Shown: positions 41,298 to 53,340, counted from the stretch's first letter. The stretch: 64,000 bases of DNA from Pachyseris speciosa (GCA_016490735.1 JAEMWC010000621.1:162501-226500), one strand, 5' to 3'. Numbers and translations: made by a program. The notes: a model not told the origin generated them from the letters alone.

Positions 41298-42530
41298 GGA
41301 CTACGGACTAAGTATAAAACACGGACTGAGTATAAAATGTGGACTGAAGGCTGTGGACTAGGTACAAAACGCGGACAGAGTACAAAACACCGTGCAAAAG
41401 GCGAGTGTGGACAAAACGTGACCTAGGCCATGGTGTAGGCCATGGCCAACCCTATGGCCCGCCCTATGGCGCACCGGTGGTCAATTGTTTTAAAAATCGG
41501 TTCAGCACTGCTGGAAACCTTTGTAAAGGTTCTCCGTCAATCGTTCATACCTTCGACTCTCTTCTGTTCTCTCGGCGGGGTTTCGCTCAAATTTTCTAAA
41601 CAGACTGGTGGTAGGACTGAATTCGGAATATTTTAAACCTTTAATTCTTTTTGAATCAAATGTTTTCCAAAATTCCAAGACAATCACGTCTCCTGAGGTG
41701 TGTAGATTTTGGGAAAACCTCAACCAATCGCTGTTCGGCGCTCCCACGGTAATGCACGTGCATTTGATTCTGTTGATTCTGTCCCAAATTATGTTTTCCT
41801 GTCGCATTTTCCAAAATGTTCTTTCAAGAAAAGCTCGAGGAGAGAAAAAATCCTCGGAGCTGAACTTACTTTCCATTTTTGTTCAAAAGTATATAACAAT
41901 AAACACCTGATGTGCTCTGACCACCAGGTGTAACACAGCGTAACGCAAGTTGACCAAAATGAATAAGATAAAGTTTACATTGTTGACAGCTTCAACGACG
42001 GGAAAACTTGAAGCCTTCAGTATCAAAATAATTACGTTTCATATCGTAAAGGTTATGGGAACGCGTATTACATGCTTGGATGCTAGATTATTACACTCTG
42101 GTTTGGATCCTTCAGTTATCGCGGGTTCATGCAAGTGACAAAATCACTGGCTGATCTGCACGGAATAGGACCTTAGCATGTAGAAATTTGCGGGAGCTCC
42201 TTTATAATAATTGCCTTTCCTTACGATTTTTTAGCCGCCTGAAACTTATGTTTATATGGCATTCTGGTTTTTCTGATTCCAATCTACCACGAGTCTGTTA
42301 AACACTGAAAAATTTGAGCGAACCGCCGCCAAGAGAACAGAAGAGAGTCGTAGCTATGACAGCATTCATGGGTGGGCCATGGCCTAGGCCACGTTTTGTC
42401 CACACCCGCCTTTTGCTCAGTGTATTGTACTCAGTCCGCGTTTTGTACCTAGTCCGCAGCCTTCAGTCCTCATTTTATACTCAGTCCTTGTTTTATACCC
42501 AGTCCGCAGTCCGGGTCCGCAGTCCATAGT
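41298..42530. mobile_element. TIR element with tandem-repeat arms, about 1.2 kb
   Basis: The left arm is built from imperfect 'gcggactgagtataaaac' units, then 'gaaggctg(t/c)ggactaggtac', 'gtggacaaaacgtg' and 'cctaggccatgg'. The right arm (42305-42530) is its reverse complement, ending 'gtccgcagtccatagt'. Farther inward 'agagaacagaagagagtcg' mirrors 'cgactctcttctgttctct', so the arms reach about 250-300 bp. The interior 41600-42300 has no recognised transposase. A target duplication could not be defined. Confidence 0.75.
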
Positions 42531-42731
42531 TTAAATTTTATACATGTACTGACCGGAAAGCAGGCGACTTAGTCAGCGGTTTTCTCCACGAGGGTTTAGT
42601 CTTTCGTGCGACACTTTGTTTTGCTGATCAATATTGTGGTAAGAACTCGGATTTGGGGATTCCTTGAAGACAGTTTTTAAAAAACAAGTTGTCTAAGCTT
42701 TGCTCGTGGACTGACTTCACTCACTGGCAAA

Positions 42732-42752
42732 ATGAATACAAAAAGAGACAAG
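42732..42752 (+). CDS. Possible first coding exon (seven codons)
   Basis: ATGAATACAAAAAGAGACAAG is followed directly by a consensus donor GTAAGC. The ATG has a purine at -3 (caaaATGA). The surrounding DNA changes from element-rich to long AT-rich tracts typical of large introns. There is no independent support: such a short exon (MNTKRDK) can arise by chance. Confidence 0.2.
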
Positions 42753-43021
42753 GTAAGCTACATTAATTTTAGCCTTTGCATTTTACTTTAGTGACGAATG
42801 TGGTGGTATCCTGCTGTCAATCACAATACTCTTTGTACAGCTGTTCTCAAATTTAGTACTCAGTCTGGTGTGTTTTCTTTACAAGGTTAAAGTTGTTGGG
42901 TTTCCATTTTGAATGAAGCTCATATTAAATTATGCAGCTTCGGAATGCCATCAGTTGTCTAATCATACATGTACCTTTCAATAGTTCATTTTACAGTTGT
43001 GTGCTTAGTGACCTGGCCTTT
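42753..43021. other. No gene seen
   Basis: AT-rich sequence before a MITE, possibly intron. Confidence 0.35.
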
Positions 43022-43162
43022 GAGTGGAAGCGAGGCTGGAGGTGACCTTGCTCTGATACAAACCTCTCTGTCTTTCTTATGCAAATGTGGACTAGTTAGC
43101 TTGAGAATAACATGATTTACATGAGAAAAGCAGTGAGGACATGAGAAAAGCAGTGAGGTCTG

Positions 43163-43193
<31 letters not shown>

Positions 43194-43197
43194 CCAC
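43022..43197. mobile_element. MITE of about 176 bp
   Basis: Left end 'gagtggaagcgaggctggag' continues with 'gtgaccttg'. Right end 'caaggtcacctccagcctca' continues with 'cttccac'. Near the right arm a unit 'atgagaaaagcagtgagg' is tandemly repeated twice (43119-43160). Confidence 0.8.
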
Positions 43198-44018
43198 CCA
43201 AAACCCATGTAATTTTTTGTGGTTTGCAAAATGTTCAAACAAGCACAAAGGGGAGCACTGATGAAAATTAGAGCGAAATCCATTGTATCGCACTGCATGT
43301 TTTGCAAACTTCAAAGGAATTTTGGCTTTTTCTTCTGATTGGTGACAGAATTATGCAAATAGCCCAATCAGAATGCATTGCATTGTGATTTGCATGACCC
43401 CGCCCCCAATCAGATGATTGGCGGAACAGAAAAACCTGACTGTTTTCAAAAACGAGCAGCTCGATACAACTAATTTGGCTTATAACCATGCGCAAGATGC
43501 CTCATTTTTGAAAACTATTCATGAAATCAACTGCAAGCAGTAGATATCTAGTATATGAATTCACCCAACTGAAAATATTCTGGTTCCAGTGAAAAACTTG
43601 TGTCTGAGTTGTGGTTTTACAGTAGATAATTACCTGGTTTATAAGGGTGCCTTCTTGTCAGGCATACAACTAGCAACAGAAATAAGCAAATAATTATGCG
43701 TAATAATATTATTATGCATATGGCTGGGTCATGGCACTGCTATTACATGTACATGACTGAATAGTTGATGAAACGCTAGCATCTTGTAGAAGTACAGTGT
43801 ACACCTTTAGGAATATACATGTTTGTATTCTACCAATTCAGAATTTTGCAATGCCTGGAAACCATCGCTTTTGGTATGCCTTGTAAATTTGATGAAGTTC
43901 TTCGGTATGATTTCTTGAGTATGATGTGTTCTTTAGTAGGTCAGGCACCTGCTTACTGTGTGCCTTTTTGTTCACCTTTGAATATGTATCCTTGTATTAA
44001 ATGGAGAGCAAGCACATA
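43198..44018. other. No gene seen
   Basis: AT-rich, with frequent 'acatgtac' words like the DNA from 47 to 55 kb. No exon was recognised. Confidence 0.4.
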
Positions 44019-46074
44019 CAGTACCGCCTGAAAGTATTAAACCCCTTTTCCGCGTCTTTGCCGCGTGACCTCCCCGCGACCTTCCCTCGGTATTCCCGCG
44101 GCAGGCCGCTTTTTTGCCGAGGGAACTTTTCGGTCAGGCTCCAAAGTTGCCGCGGGAAAGTTAGCCGAGGTAAAACCGAGGTAATAAAATGCCGCGGTCT
44201 AGTTTGAATAGGCTTTTGTTTCCTTTGTGTTTCAAGTGACAAAGTAGCACCTAAAAGTTCCGGCAGGAAATCTTGAACAGGAAGGACAGTCATGGCCGCT
44301 GCACATAGATCTATCAGCTTTTTTGATACATGGGCAGAAATGATTCTGTTGTTAGAATCCGACCATAAATAAAAATTTTTGGAGAAATATTTTGATTGTA
44401 AATTATTTTGACATAATTAGCGATTGTCGCGACTATTTTGAGTCGAATCTTCGAAGCGCATTTATGCTCGGCGCGCTCGCGTGGAGTCCAGCTTCAAAGT
44501 TTTATTCATTTACAGTGTGTGCTGACCTGTGAAATGTGACCTGTAAACAGATCTGTTGGCATCTTGATGGAAAGAAAGAAAGGAAAGAATATTTCGGCAT
44601 GTTTTGTGACGCTCAGAGCACGAATATGAAATTTACATGTTATGCTGCTCAGAGCATGAATATCAAATTTACATGTCTAAATGTCCGGCAACAGGACAGG
44701 AATTTTGAATTAAGCTTATCACAGATCCAAAACGTTGTTAGATTGACTCGAAGTTATTTAGAACCAAGATATTAAGGGAAGTGAACAAATTACCAAGAAA
44801 TTCTAAGTAAGGCAGGCCGAGATTTCAAAGAACAAATCCAAATTCAATTGGTCGTTCGTGCGTTATGCAAATTCGAGCACGGCACGTGACGACAACACAA
44901 CGTGAGCTCCGGAGCAAAGATGGTTCGAACAGCAGAGTATGTCAAGTGAAGAATTTTGTCGTTCTATAGACGAAATTTGAAAATTTCCCAAGTTGTCCGC
45001 GAATTAAGTTTAGAAGGTCCGAAGAAAAGGCCAGCCGTGAAGAACGCCTCAGCCGATCCAAATGAAATCAGCACGCGTCGTCAGAAAAACTAAAATTAAA
45101 AATTTTGAGGTTTTACCTCATCAGGTTAAAGACATTTTAAAGATATATCTCCTTGCATGTTCTCAGCTCGGTAGCATGCTTTGTTTTAAAAACAAAGCAG
45201 TCTGAATTTAGATTTTTTTTTACAATGCCAGACATCGTGGTTGCGTCTGAGAACATATCACGTACGCGAAAATATCGATTTACGTTGTGTTTGCGAGTTC
45301 TGAATAACCAATATGTTGAGAGAAGTGTCTATGCGAATGTTTTGAAGTTTAGCAGAGAGAAAAAAATCTTTTGCGAGAGGAAAAGTGAGCTCCAGATGTT
45401 TCCAATGGATTTCCGACCGCCATGTTGGGGTTTCTCACAGGAACACGGTGCGAGCATGGCGTCTCCATACTAAAAACTACCTATAATTTGGAGTAGTATC
45501 CTTTATCGAATAACTCGAGTTCGGAATATCGCGCAACGATGAAACTTTGATACGTTGTTTATTTATTACTCTTCTACACTATCTCAGTTTCTTGGCTTAA
45601 TTTATTGAAAGATAAGCGATTTTATTTTTTTATTTGCGTGATACTTGCGTGACGTGCAAGTCAAGAATTGGGACAAATGCCGTACTTCACATGTGAAATA
45701 CGGCGTTTAACCAAGGCAGGCGTTTAACCAGGGCAAGCCCCTTAGCGTTTCAAACACTTCGATTTTACATTATATAGAGGCCGGTTCAGAAATTACGAGT
45801 CCATACGCAAATCGCGCACAGCGTAATTTTTATGTCCGTGAATCTTCGCACCTTACAGTCCTTCCGCTTTTTTGACACCTGGAATTAATCGTCATTGTTC
45901 TTTCCCCGCGGCATTACCTCGTCTTTTCTCCCGCGGTATTCCCGTGGCAAAATTGTACCTCGGTTTTCCCGCGGGAACAATTTTTTTTATACCGCGGTGG
46001 ACGCACGGCCACTACCCGCGGCATAGACGAGGTATCACCTCGTCCCGATGGGTCAATACTTTCAGGCGGTACTG
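44019..46074. mobile_element. Tc1/mariner-like DNA transposon (relic), 2056 bp
   Basis: The terminal inverted repeats are CAGTACCGCCTGAAAGTATT and its exact complement, each flanked by TA (44017-44018, 46075-46076), the Tc1/mariner target. Subterminal regions are rich in 'ccgcgg' and 'cgaggt' words in both orientations. A transposase remnant lies at 44920-45090. The remaining interior has no intact frame and appears partly deleted or replaced. Confidence 0.85.
44920..45090 (+). pseudogene. N-terminal fragment of a Tc1-like transposase
   Basis: The frame begins MVRTAEYVK, has an in-frame stop, and continues RILSFYRRNLKISQVVREL, then SLEGPKKRPAVKN. The stretch ISQVVREL with the preceding helix resembles the helix-turn-helix DNA-binding start of Tc1/mariner transposases. 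It then loses similarity, and no DDE/D catalytic region was found. It lies inside the TIR element in + orientation. Confidence 0.55.
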
Positions 46075-46289
46075 TACAGTTTACAAATTAAGAAGCTTCA
46101 TGTACACTGTATGCTTAGTGCAGAAGATACATGTAGAGCAAGTACAGATCACAATCATGCAGAGTTTAATTACATCCTGATGAGATAAGTGATTTAGAAG
46201 AAACAAAGTGTCATTTTTTTTAAATGAATTTTAAACCAATGAAATAATTTTATTTGATAAAGCTGCAAGATTATTCTTCCTGTGAAGTT

Positions 46290-46815
46290 ATAATTGTGTG
46301 ATTGCCAGTAGTTGCGACTATGATGACTGAACAACGATGGTGGGTGATAATATAACGACGCTGATTGTTTCATATATCCTTTCCACAAACTATCATATTG
46401 AATTAAGTGTCTCCAGAAAAACATGGGGTATTAAAGTGGACATGATAAAGGAGAAAAGGGGGGGGGGGGGGGGGGTGTTGTCATGAAGAGCAATAAGAAT
46501 TGATCCAAAACTCAAGTGTAATACCAGACTCAAAAATCTGGCAAAGCAGTTAAAAAATCGGCTATAGCTGGAGTCTATGAATATTCTGGTTGCTTTGACC
46601 ACCTTATCGATTTTGATACTTGATTTTGACGTTTGAGAAATATTCTTTTGGCTTGTTTACTTGATGCACATATTTCATGGAGAGTGTGAATCAAAGTAGC
46701 CTGCGTGTCAGGCGCTAGAAAGGGAAAGGGAAGGGTGAAAACGGGCACGTGAAAAGAGGAGAGCTCTCTAAAAACTTGTCTTGCTTTGTGCGACAGCCTG
46801 CTTTTTATAGAATAC
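46290..46815 (+). repeat. Dispersed repeat R, copy 3
   Basis: Same order of words as copy 2, including a poly-G run (46457-46475) at the same place where copy 2 has a G-rich run. It also contains the 'aagagcaataagaattgatc' segment of copy 1, so it is the fullest copy. Confidence 0.75.
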
Positions 46816-47237
46816 AATGCAAAACTGTTGGAAACAGTAATTTTGTACTACTCTAATATTCAAGTTATCCTAACATGTAGTACTCTGATCATGAGGTCCC
46901 TTTGGGGTAACAACACATTGGGGTAACAACACATTACTCCCAAAGTGGGAATAACATTTATCTCTGAAAGAGTTTTATTAGAATCTTTTATCCAGGTACA
47001 TGTAGCTTTACACTCACACATAAATTATTCTCAGATTGCACCTCTGTTTGAGTGCACAGAAAGCCAGCTAAATAGACAAAGTAAATTACAAAGAGAAAAA
47101 TTTACCATTGTACTTAAAAAATTAAATTCCAGTTGTCCTTTGGTAATATCTTTTTTTTTTAATTTTGTTTTTTTTTCTTAGTGATCAGCTGTGACTACTG
47201 TACCTTATGTAATTAAAAAGAGCAACTTTGGATCTTG
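46816..47237. other. No gene seen
   Basis: Contains a doubled 'ggggtaacaacacatt' (46913-46936 region) and T-rich tracts. Confidence 0.4.
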
Positions 47238-47566
47238 AGGCATAGCCACCTTCACAGATGTCTTTGGGCTCATCACGCATTCCTTCCCCATGAATGTCTG
47301 CTGAACTGAACTACCACTTCCGTTTGCGGCGGTTAGCCAATCATAGTTCGTTTTCCCATTGATGGAAAGTAGGACTTCAACCCTGGGATTTCTTTCACAG
47401 ATGATGCACGTCAATCGGGTGTCGATTTCCATTCTTATGCAGCTCTTTATTGATTTCTTCAAAACAAAGGCTAACCACTGGCGAATGGAAGTGGCAGTTC
47501 AGTTCAGCAGACATTCGTGGGGAAGGAACACGTGAGTCGAGCCCAAAGATGTCTGCGAAGGAGGCT
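47238..47566. mobile_element. MITE with about 80-bp inverted repeats
   Basis: The left arm runs from 'gcatagccaccttcacagat' through 'ttccttccccatgaatgtct' to 'accacttcc'. The right arm runs from 'ggaagtggcagttcagttca' to 'gcgaaggaggctac'. Terminal words 'gcctcctt' and 'agacat' relate it to the smaller MITE at 58545-58694. Frames in this region on the minus strand are by-products of the arms. Confidence 0.8.
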
Positions 47567-48646
47567 ACTTCAAAAGATTGATTTTCTTGGACTATATCTG
47601 CAGTCATGTTTCGAGCAAACATATATTAATGTTATGTCCACTACAAACTAGGTCAGCCATTACTCAAGACATTACATTCAGGGTCCATTGGACTCCATAC
47701 ACATAGGTTTAGGTATTTTACTTGTTCTAAGCAATTTGGTTTATATGAAAGTTTCACAGGATACTTTGAGCTACAGTGCAGTGCAGAAATAAGCGTCCTA
47801 CGCACACGCAAAGGGCACGCACATTTTTTGTGTGTACGCGTCTTGGCTTTTACAGGCTTATACGGTGTGTAATGAGTAATTACTTCATGCACTTATCATA
47901 AAGATGTACATTATACTGATCATGCCTGATGGCTGTAGCTCTTTATTGTGTGCATAAAAATTTCTTGTATCCAATGATAACAAAATTATTTATACAGCAA
48001 GCAATGTTCCAATATAAAGGAGGAATTCTCTAAGAAAAATTCATTCATCATCAGGCTGATGTTTGAACATGTAAGACTATACATTTAACAAATATAGTTA
48101 TTGGTTTGTGCTTTAGTTTGCATACAGTATATCAAGTTATTGTGCACATAGAAAGTTTGGAGAGCGAAATTGAGGGAAGCACAAGACTCTGGAAAGAGCA
48201 ACTCTACCTCTTTGAGTGCTCTTCAAACTTTTCAAGTGCCATTTGTTACTCAATAAAGTATGCACATCCAAAACATGAACCACTGTCTTTTATAACTTAC
48301 ATTGCCTAAATAAATGTTATGGCAAAACCCTGGCAAATTACTTAAACAGCAACCTGTCATTCTGAGTCTACTTGATTTTCTACATGTCTAATGATAACAT
48401 TCATTTGTTAACAATAAAAAATGCAAATGAATATATTTGAGACTTTGAACCAAAAATATTTACAGTATCTTAGAAAGTTACTATGGCCCAGTCAATAATT
48501 TTTTTGGTTCTTTCAAAGTGTTTTAATTCCTTCCTGAATTCTCAGAAATGCAAGTTCCCTGGCACCATTTGTACTCCTCTCGTTTCCATCTTCAGGAGCT
48601 AAAACTCTAATGTCACACTGCAGTAAACATAGTTCAATTATCTTCA
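47567..48646. other. Open stretch of uncertain meaning
   Basis: At 48121-48309 a frame after a possible acceptor (ggtttgtgctttag) encodes SLESEIEGSTRLWKEQLYLF and ends in a stop followed within a few bases by AATAAA. This could be a terminal exon. Splicing and family are unsupported, so it is recorded only as a possibility. Confidence 0.25.
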
Positions 48647-49634
48647 TAGCCTGCAATTAACAGGGACTTATTTAGCCGAGCGCCAAGTGGAAGCGATGGA
48701 GCACAAAGCGCGACATGCCAGTGCAAAGCACGAGATGAGGGGAAGAGGTAAATAAGTGCCTGTTGCCAGTTTATGGTTCATGCTCTTCCAACCAATCCTC
48801 TGGTGATTGGAAAATACTGATTGGTCAATTCATACTATGTGATGCTAATGTGAGAAAGTACACCACAAATATTAAACATGGTGCGTGGTGACTGTGAGTT
48901 TTCAACGAAGCTATCAAGCTTGCACTTGATTTCTTACCTCGCATGTATTGTGGTGTTGTTTTTATAAATTAAATTAACGCCAATGACTTCTCTCTAGTTT
49001 GAAAGACAGGAGGCAGCGCCGAATGCTATTTTGCTTTACTCCACAGTATTCTTTACAGCACCTTGTAAAATGGAGTAAAAGAACGACATTTTCTCCTGAA
49101 CTTCTTTCACAAAAGCAGAGTTTCTATAAACTCAATAATCAGTGCTGTTGTTCAGCGAATTCTTTGAATTAGCAAACTTTTTACACCCCATTGAAATTTT
49201 TACCTTTAATTTAAAACACCTCATGTGCAAGTACTTCAGTTTCCGTGAAATTCATGATTGTAAACAATTCACTCTTTTTTGACTTATAATTGCTTTCTGC
49301 TGCTCATAGAACTATCGATGCCTGAAGTAGGCTTCTTCTGCCTGCCAGCAATGCTCTGAAAAATCGCTTATTCTGCTCAGACAACTAAATGTGCAAGAAA
49401 TCTGATAAGTTTCCTGCAAATGATTGAAAGCTTTTTCATTGATCAATTCAAAAGTGACTGTCTGTCAAATTTTGTGGGTGTTCCAAGGGGCCGAAGAGCA
49501 TGAACAATAGACTGGCAACAGGGGCTTATTTTTCTCTCCCCCTCGTCTCGTGCTCTACACTTGCGTGTCGCACTTTGAGCTCCATCTCTCCCTCTTGGCG
49601 CTCAGCTGAATAAGCACCTGTTTAATGCAGGCTA
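48647..49634. mobile_element. Long-TIR element, 988 bp, 9-bp target duplication with one mismatch
   Basis: Arms of about 140-150 bp: left 'tagcctgcaattaacaggga' through 'gagcgccaag' and 'gcctgttgccag' to 'ggttcatgctctt'. The right end is the reverse complement, ending 'gcaggcta'. Flanks TTATCTTCA (48638-48646) and TCATCTTCA (49635-49643) agree at 8 of 9 bases. Long arms and a 9-bp duplication suggest a Mutator-like origin. No transposase was seen. Confidence 0.75.
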
Positions 49635-49796
49635 TCATCTTCATCAACCAGTGTGCTTAAATTTAATTCGAGACATTCTTTTTTCCATTTTGTTGGCTGA
49701 TGTGTTTTTTTATTGCAGTTAAGGCTGCTTGAACAAGGAAAAAAAATTATTTGGCAAAAATATACTCATGTATTTATCTGAATTGCTGAAACATAG

Positions 49797-51300
49797 TTAC
49801 ATAATTTTAAGAAGAAAATGGAGGCCTCCATATTTCTCAAAGTAATAATTTGGTATGGCCTTCCAGGCACCACCCAAGTTACTTACAGTACCGATCCAAG
49901 CAAGCCGTAGAGATTTTACCATAGACCTGAAGTTACTCCACCCCCCCCCCCTCCCCTTGCCAAGCCAGTTGTCATTGAGAGTGGATAAAACTTGTCTAAT
50001 TACTAGTTCCCAAGGTAGTACTCCTAACAAATTTGACTAAATTTTGTCATTTTTTGCGGGTATCTACTACCTTAAGACAAGCTTCTGAGAAGGCTGATAC
50101 ATGACTTTTCTTTAAAAAAATTAATTTTGTCCTTTTTATTTTTCCTTAAAAAAAAACGAGAAGAGGTGACCTTTAAACTTCATTTAGCACCTTGTCTGGC
50201 ACACTGAGCATAGATGCAGTATAGATTTATTGAGAAGCACCGAGTGATTTGGCTAAAAGGGATTTACCATGAGTGTAAGATCGTGCGACTGACAAAAAAT
50301 TAATTTTGTTTTTATTTTGGTGAGGAAGATAGCATCATTGTTCTTATCCACATTGTATGATAAATGAGTTCCTAGAAGTACTTTAATTGGGTCTTAAATG
50401 GCACAGAATGTCACTATTAATAATTATGTTTGTGTTCTTCTGCTTTAACTGAGAGCCATTATCCACATCGCTTTGGTTTTATTCTTAGTCAATTTTAAGC
50501 CTGAAATGGTACCAAAGTTTTGTAGCAAACATTTAAGGGAATTTGTGTCACTTGAGTTAAGAGCATAGTGTCATCAGCAAATTGAGATATTTTTACCCCT
50601 CAGTCTTGAGAGTTAGGGGATGAATAACTGTACCTCAGTCTACAGTTTAGTTCTTGTCTGATTTTTAAAGCTAGTCATTAATTCCGCCGCTAGCATAAAC
50701 AGGGAAGGGCTTAGGGGCAACCCTGACATATGCCTCTCAAAACTTTGAAATAATTTTTGTCATAAAGCCGGCGTTCATAACTGCTGTTTTGCCACCGTTA
50801 TAGAGAACGGAAAGCCAAATTCTTATAGAAGGTCCAAAGTTGAAAAGTTCAATTTTTTTGTTATAGCTTCTCTCTATAGAGTCAAAAGCTTTTTCAAAGT
50901 CCACAAAAAGAAAGATTTCTGAGATTTTTTAGGCTGTGTTTATTCCATTAGATCACTTAAGAGTCTTATATTTTGACCAATAATTTTTATATCTATTTTT
51001 GACAAAACCTGTTTGGTCAGAATGTATTATTTTGGTAGACAGATTTCTTTTTGTTTGGCAATAGCTGCCTTTGAGAGAATTCTGTAGTCAACGTTGAGCA
51101 GGGTTACAGGATGCCAGCTACATTGTAGTTATTTCTGACAAGTCGCTGTGTTCATTAGGAGGTATTAAGAAATTTTTCCTCTTCTTTGTGAAACTGAATT
51201 TGGAGTTTTCCTTTCTGAAAGGCTTTGTTGTTAGAGTTAAGTAAGTTAAGTCTCTGCAACATGTCATGTATGATTCAGTAGTTTGATTCAAACAACAAAC
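49797..51300 (-). mobile_element. L1-like (Tx1-type) LINE reverse transcriptase relic
   Basis: On the minus strand, going down in coordinate, broken frames give WHPVTLLNVDYRILSKAA (about 51110), then DQTGFV, then LFVDFEKAFDS (50881-50910), PLSPSLFMLAAELM (about 50700), KISQFADDTMLL with the FADD catalytic motif (50570-50581), and finally VKSLRLAWIG and AIPNYYFEKYGGLHFLLK (about 49810-49920). This is the order of reverse transcriptase motifs and C-terminal domain in L1/Tx1-type elements. Many stops and frameshifts show it is dead. The endonuclease part upstream (above 51300) was not recognised, so it is 5'-truncated or too decayed. Confidence 0.85.
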
Positions 51301-53145
51301 TTGGATACTTTTTTTATTAGGGGGTAATTGACACAGTCATTTCTGATGAAGAAATGTACATGTATTAACCTTAGCTAGTGAGGCTCTGAAAGAATAGTCT
51401 AGCTTAACTGAGCATGAGAGAAACACTTAATATTGAATAATAAATTGGTAAAATAGTTCAAGTAAAGGTGAAACCACTTTGAACAAAAATACATGTACTA
51501 CATGTAATTAAATGAAGTCACTGTTGTCCTGCACTGCATATAATGGAGGAGACAAGTGAAAAGTGAAACAAAAATAATTTATACATGTATAATACATTAC
51601 GATTAATTAATTGTTTCGAATGACTTTACAAAGGTATTTTCCCAGCTGGTACAATGTATACATTAGCCAGAGGAAGTAGCAACTTTATAGACAACTCAAG
51701 CTCCTATTGATGTAACTCCTCAGTGTAGCCCAATAAGGGTCATTTTTGAAATATCTTTAAATGAGCCCCACAGTTGGCTTTAACTTATAGTGAGGATCAG
51801 TATGTGGTACATGACATTGTATAAATTCTGTTACATGTGAAATGTGACATTTACCAGTCATTTTTGCTGTGTTAATTATCCTCAATTCCACCAATTTATG
51901 AAATGGCTGTTATGGAGATAAAACTAACTGAAGGTTTTGCTGATTTACAAAACAACAAAAAGCTGAAATAGTAAAGGTAATTACAGTGTTACAAGTCATT
52001 AGTAAGAGAGATTCTGTCAGGTACTGCTAAAACATTGGTTACTTTCATTAGATTGGACGTGAGCAGTATTTGCCTTCCACTGCCAAAGGGTTAAGTTTCG
52101 GCTGCACTGCCCCTTTTATACATCATAGGGTTTTCTTTGTTTAGTGACCAAAAGGGAATATTGTGATCTGCAAGTTGGACAAGTTCTAGTTTGTTCTTAG
52201 AGATTAATAAGGAACTGCTTTAAAAAGGTCCTGAAGTTTTCTTTGTAATAGACAAAAAATATAATTACTGTCAGTACAGTGTAATTCTTTATTGCCAGAG
52301 AGTCTCTGTCAACACTAATGTCTTATTGACAGGTTGAAGTACATTGTGTAGAATTAAGTCTATAATTTTAGTCCTGAAAGGATTAGTATCTTTAGGCTCT
52401 ATATTTAACAATCACCAGACTAATGCTATTCAAAACTGAAAACAGGATACCTGATTGTAGTAGCATGTACTGTTTTGTGGCTTAATTGAAGCTTCATTCT
52501 CTACTTAGTACCTTAACCAATGAGACTACAGTGTAGCTGGCACTTCCAGTGTAAATGATATATGTACTTCTGAACTTGTCATTAGGAAGTTCATTCAGTG
52601 GTACTTTTGAACTTGTAAGAGTTTATCACATTGTTGCAGATAATTTCATTGACATGTCTATAGCTTACCAACCGTTTGCAAGGCATACAACATTACATTA
52701 TAATAGCCTTGTCACTTCTCACTGTGTCATAATAAGCATTATGGTGTCACGTGTGCACACTACAGTGTATACAGTGTACATGTATGTTTTTGTTTTAGAC
52801 TTTGTGGATAATGAAGATAACTGTTTACAGTTCACTTGAACAATTATCAGATCATGACTGGTCAAATACATGTAGTTAGACTAATTTTCCCTAATATTAT
52901 GACAGGCATCTTGTCCATACTCAGTTTGAGTTGAAATGGAAATTTTGTTAGGCTGGCCGGAACCTTCAAAGTTGATCATCAACTGTACTGTACACTGAAA
53001 AGCACTAAAAAGACTTTTGATTGAGATAAAAAGGCGTTTCTGTTGTCCTTAATGTAGAACTTTTAAAGAATATGCTACATTGTGTATTTCTGCGCATGTA
53101 CATGTATTAACAGCTAGCATATTACATGCTGGGGAGCAGGGAATT
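51301..53145. other. No gene recognised
   Basis: AT-rich DNA with many 'tacatgta' words. Frames such as 52555-52839 have no splice support or motif. It may be a large intron. Confidence 0.4.
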
Positions 53146-53340
53146 TGCATAATGGTGAGAGCACTCACCTCCCACCAATGTGGCCCGGGTTAGAATCCTG
53201 CATGGATGATGCCATAAGTGGGCTGAGTTTGTGTTGGTTGTGTGACTCAGCTGAACGAATTTTCTTCAGGTACATGCAGCTTATTTGAACTGGCTGTAGG
53301 CTGTGCTCCAAGAGACCTGTATATGCTTTCAGTTCGACCT
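53146..53340 (+). mobile_element. tRNA-derived SINE (degenerate)
   Basis: The head resembles a tRNA: box-A-like 'ataatggtgagagcactcac', an anticodon-arm region 'ctcccaccaatgtgg', and box-B-like 'cccgggttagaatcctgc'. The body begins 'gatgatgccataagtgggct' and continues 'gagtttgtgttggttgtgtg'. The standard GGTTCGAATCC of box B is mutated to GGTTAGAATCC. The tail runs into T-rich DNA near 53342. Confidence 0.65.

Noticed and set aside
41405..41933. Frames of up to 124 codons inside the TIR element at 41298-42530
   Set aside because: No transposase motif and overlap with the repeat arms. They are more likely chance open frames.
45095..45128. Minus-strand CTGATGA followed by a GGT/ACC hairpin, considered as a hammerhead
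   Set aside because: The GAAA box is missing and there is no stem III or cleavage triplet.
47205..47622. Minus-strand frames of 75-85 codons with protein-like composition
   Set aside because: They coincide with the inverted arms of the MITE at 47238-47566.
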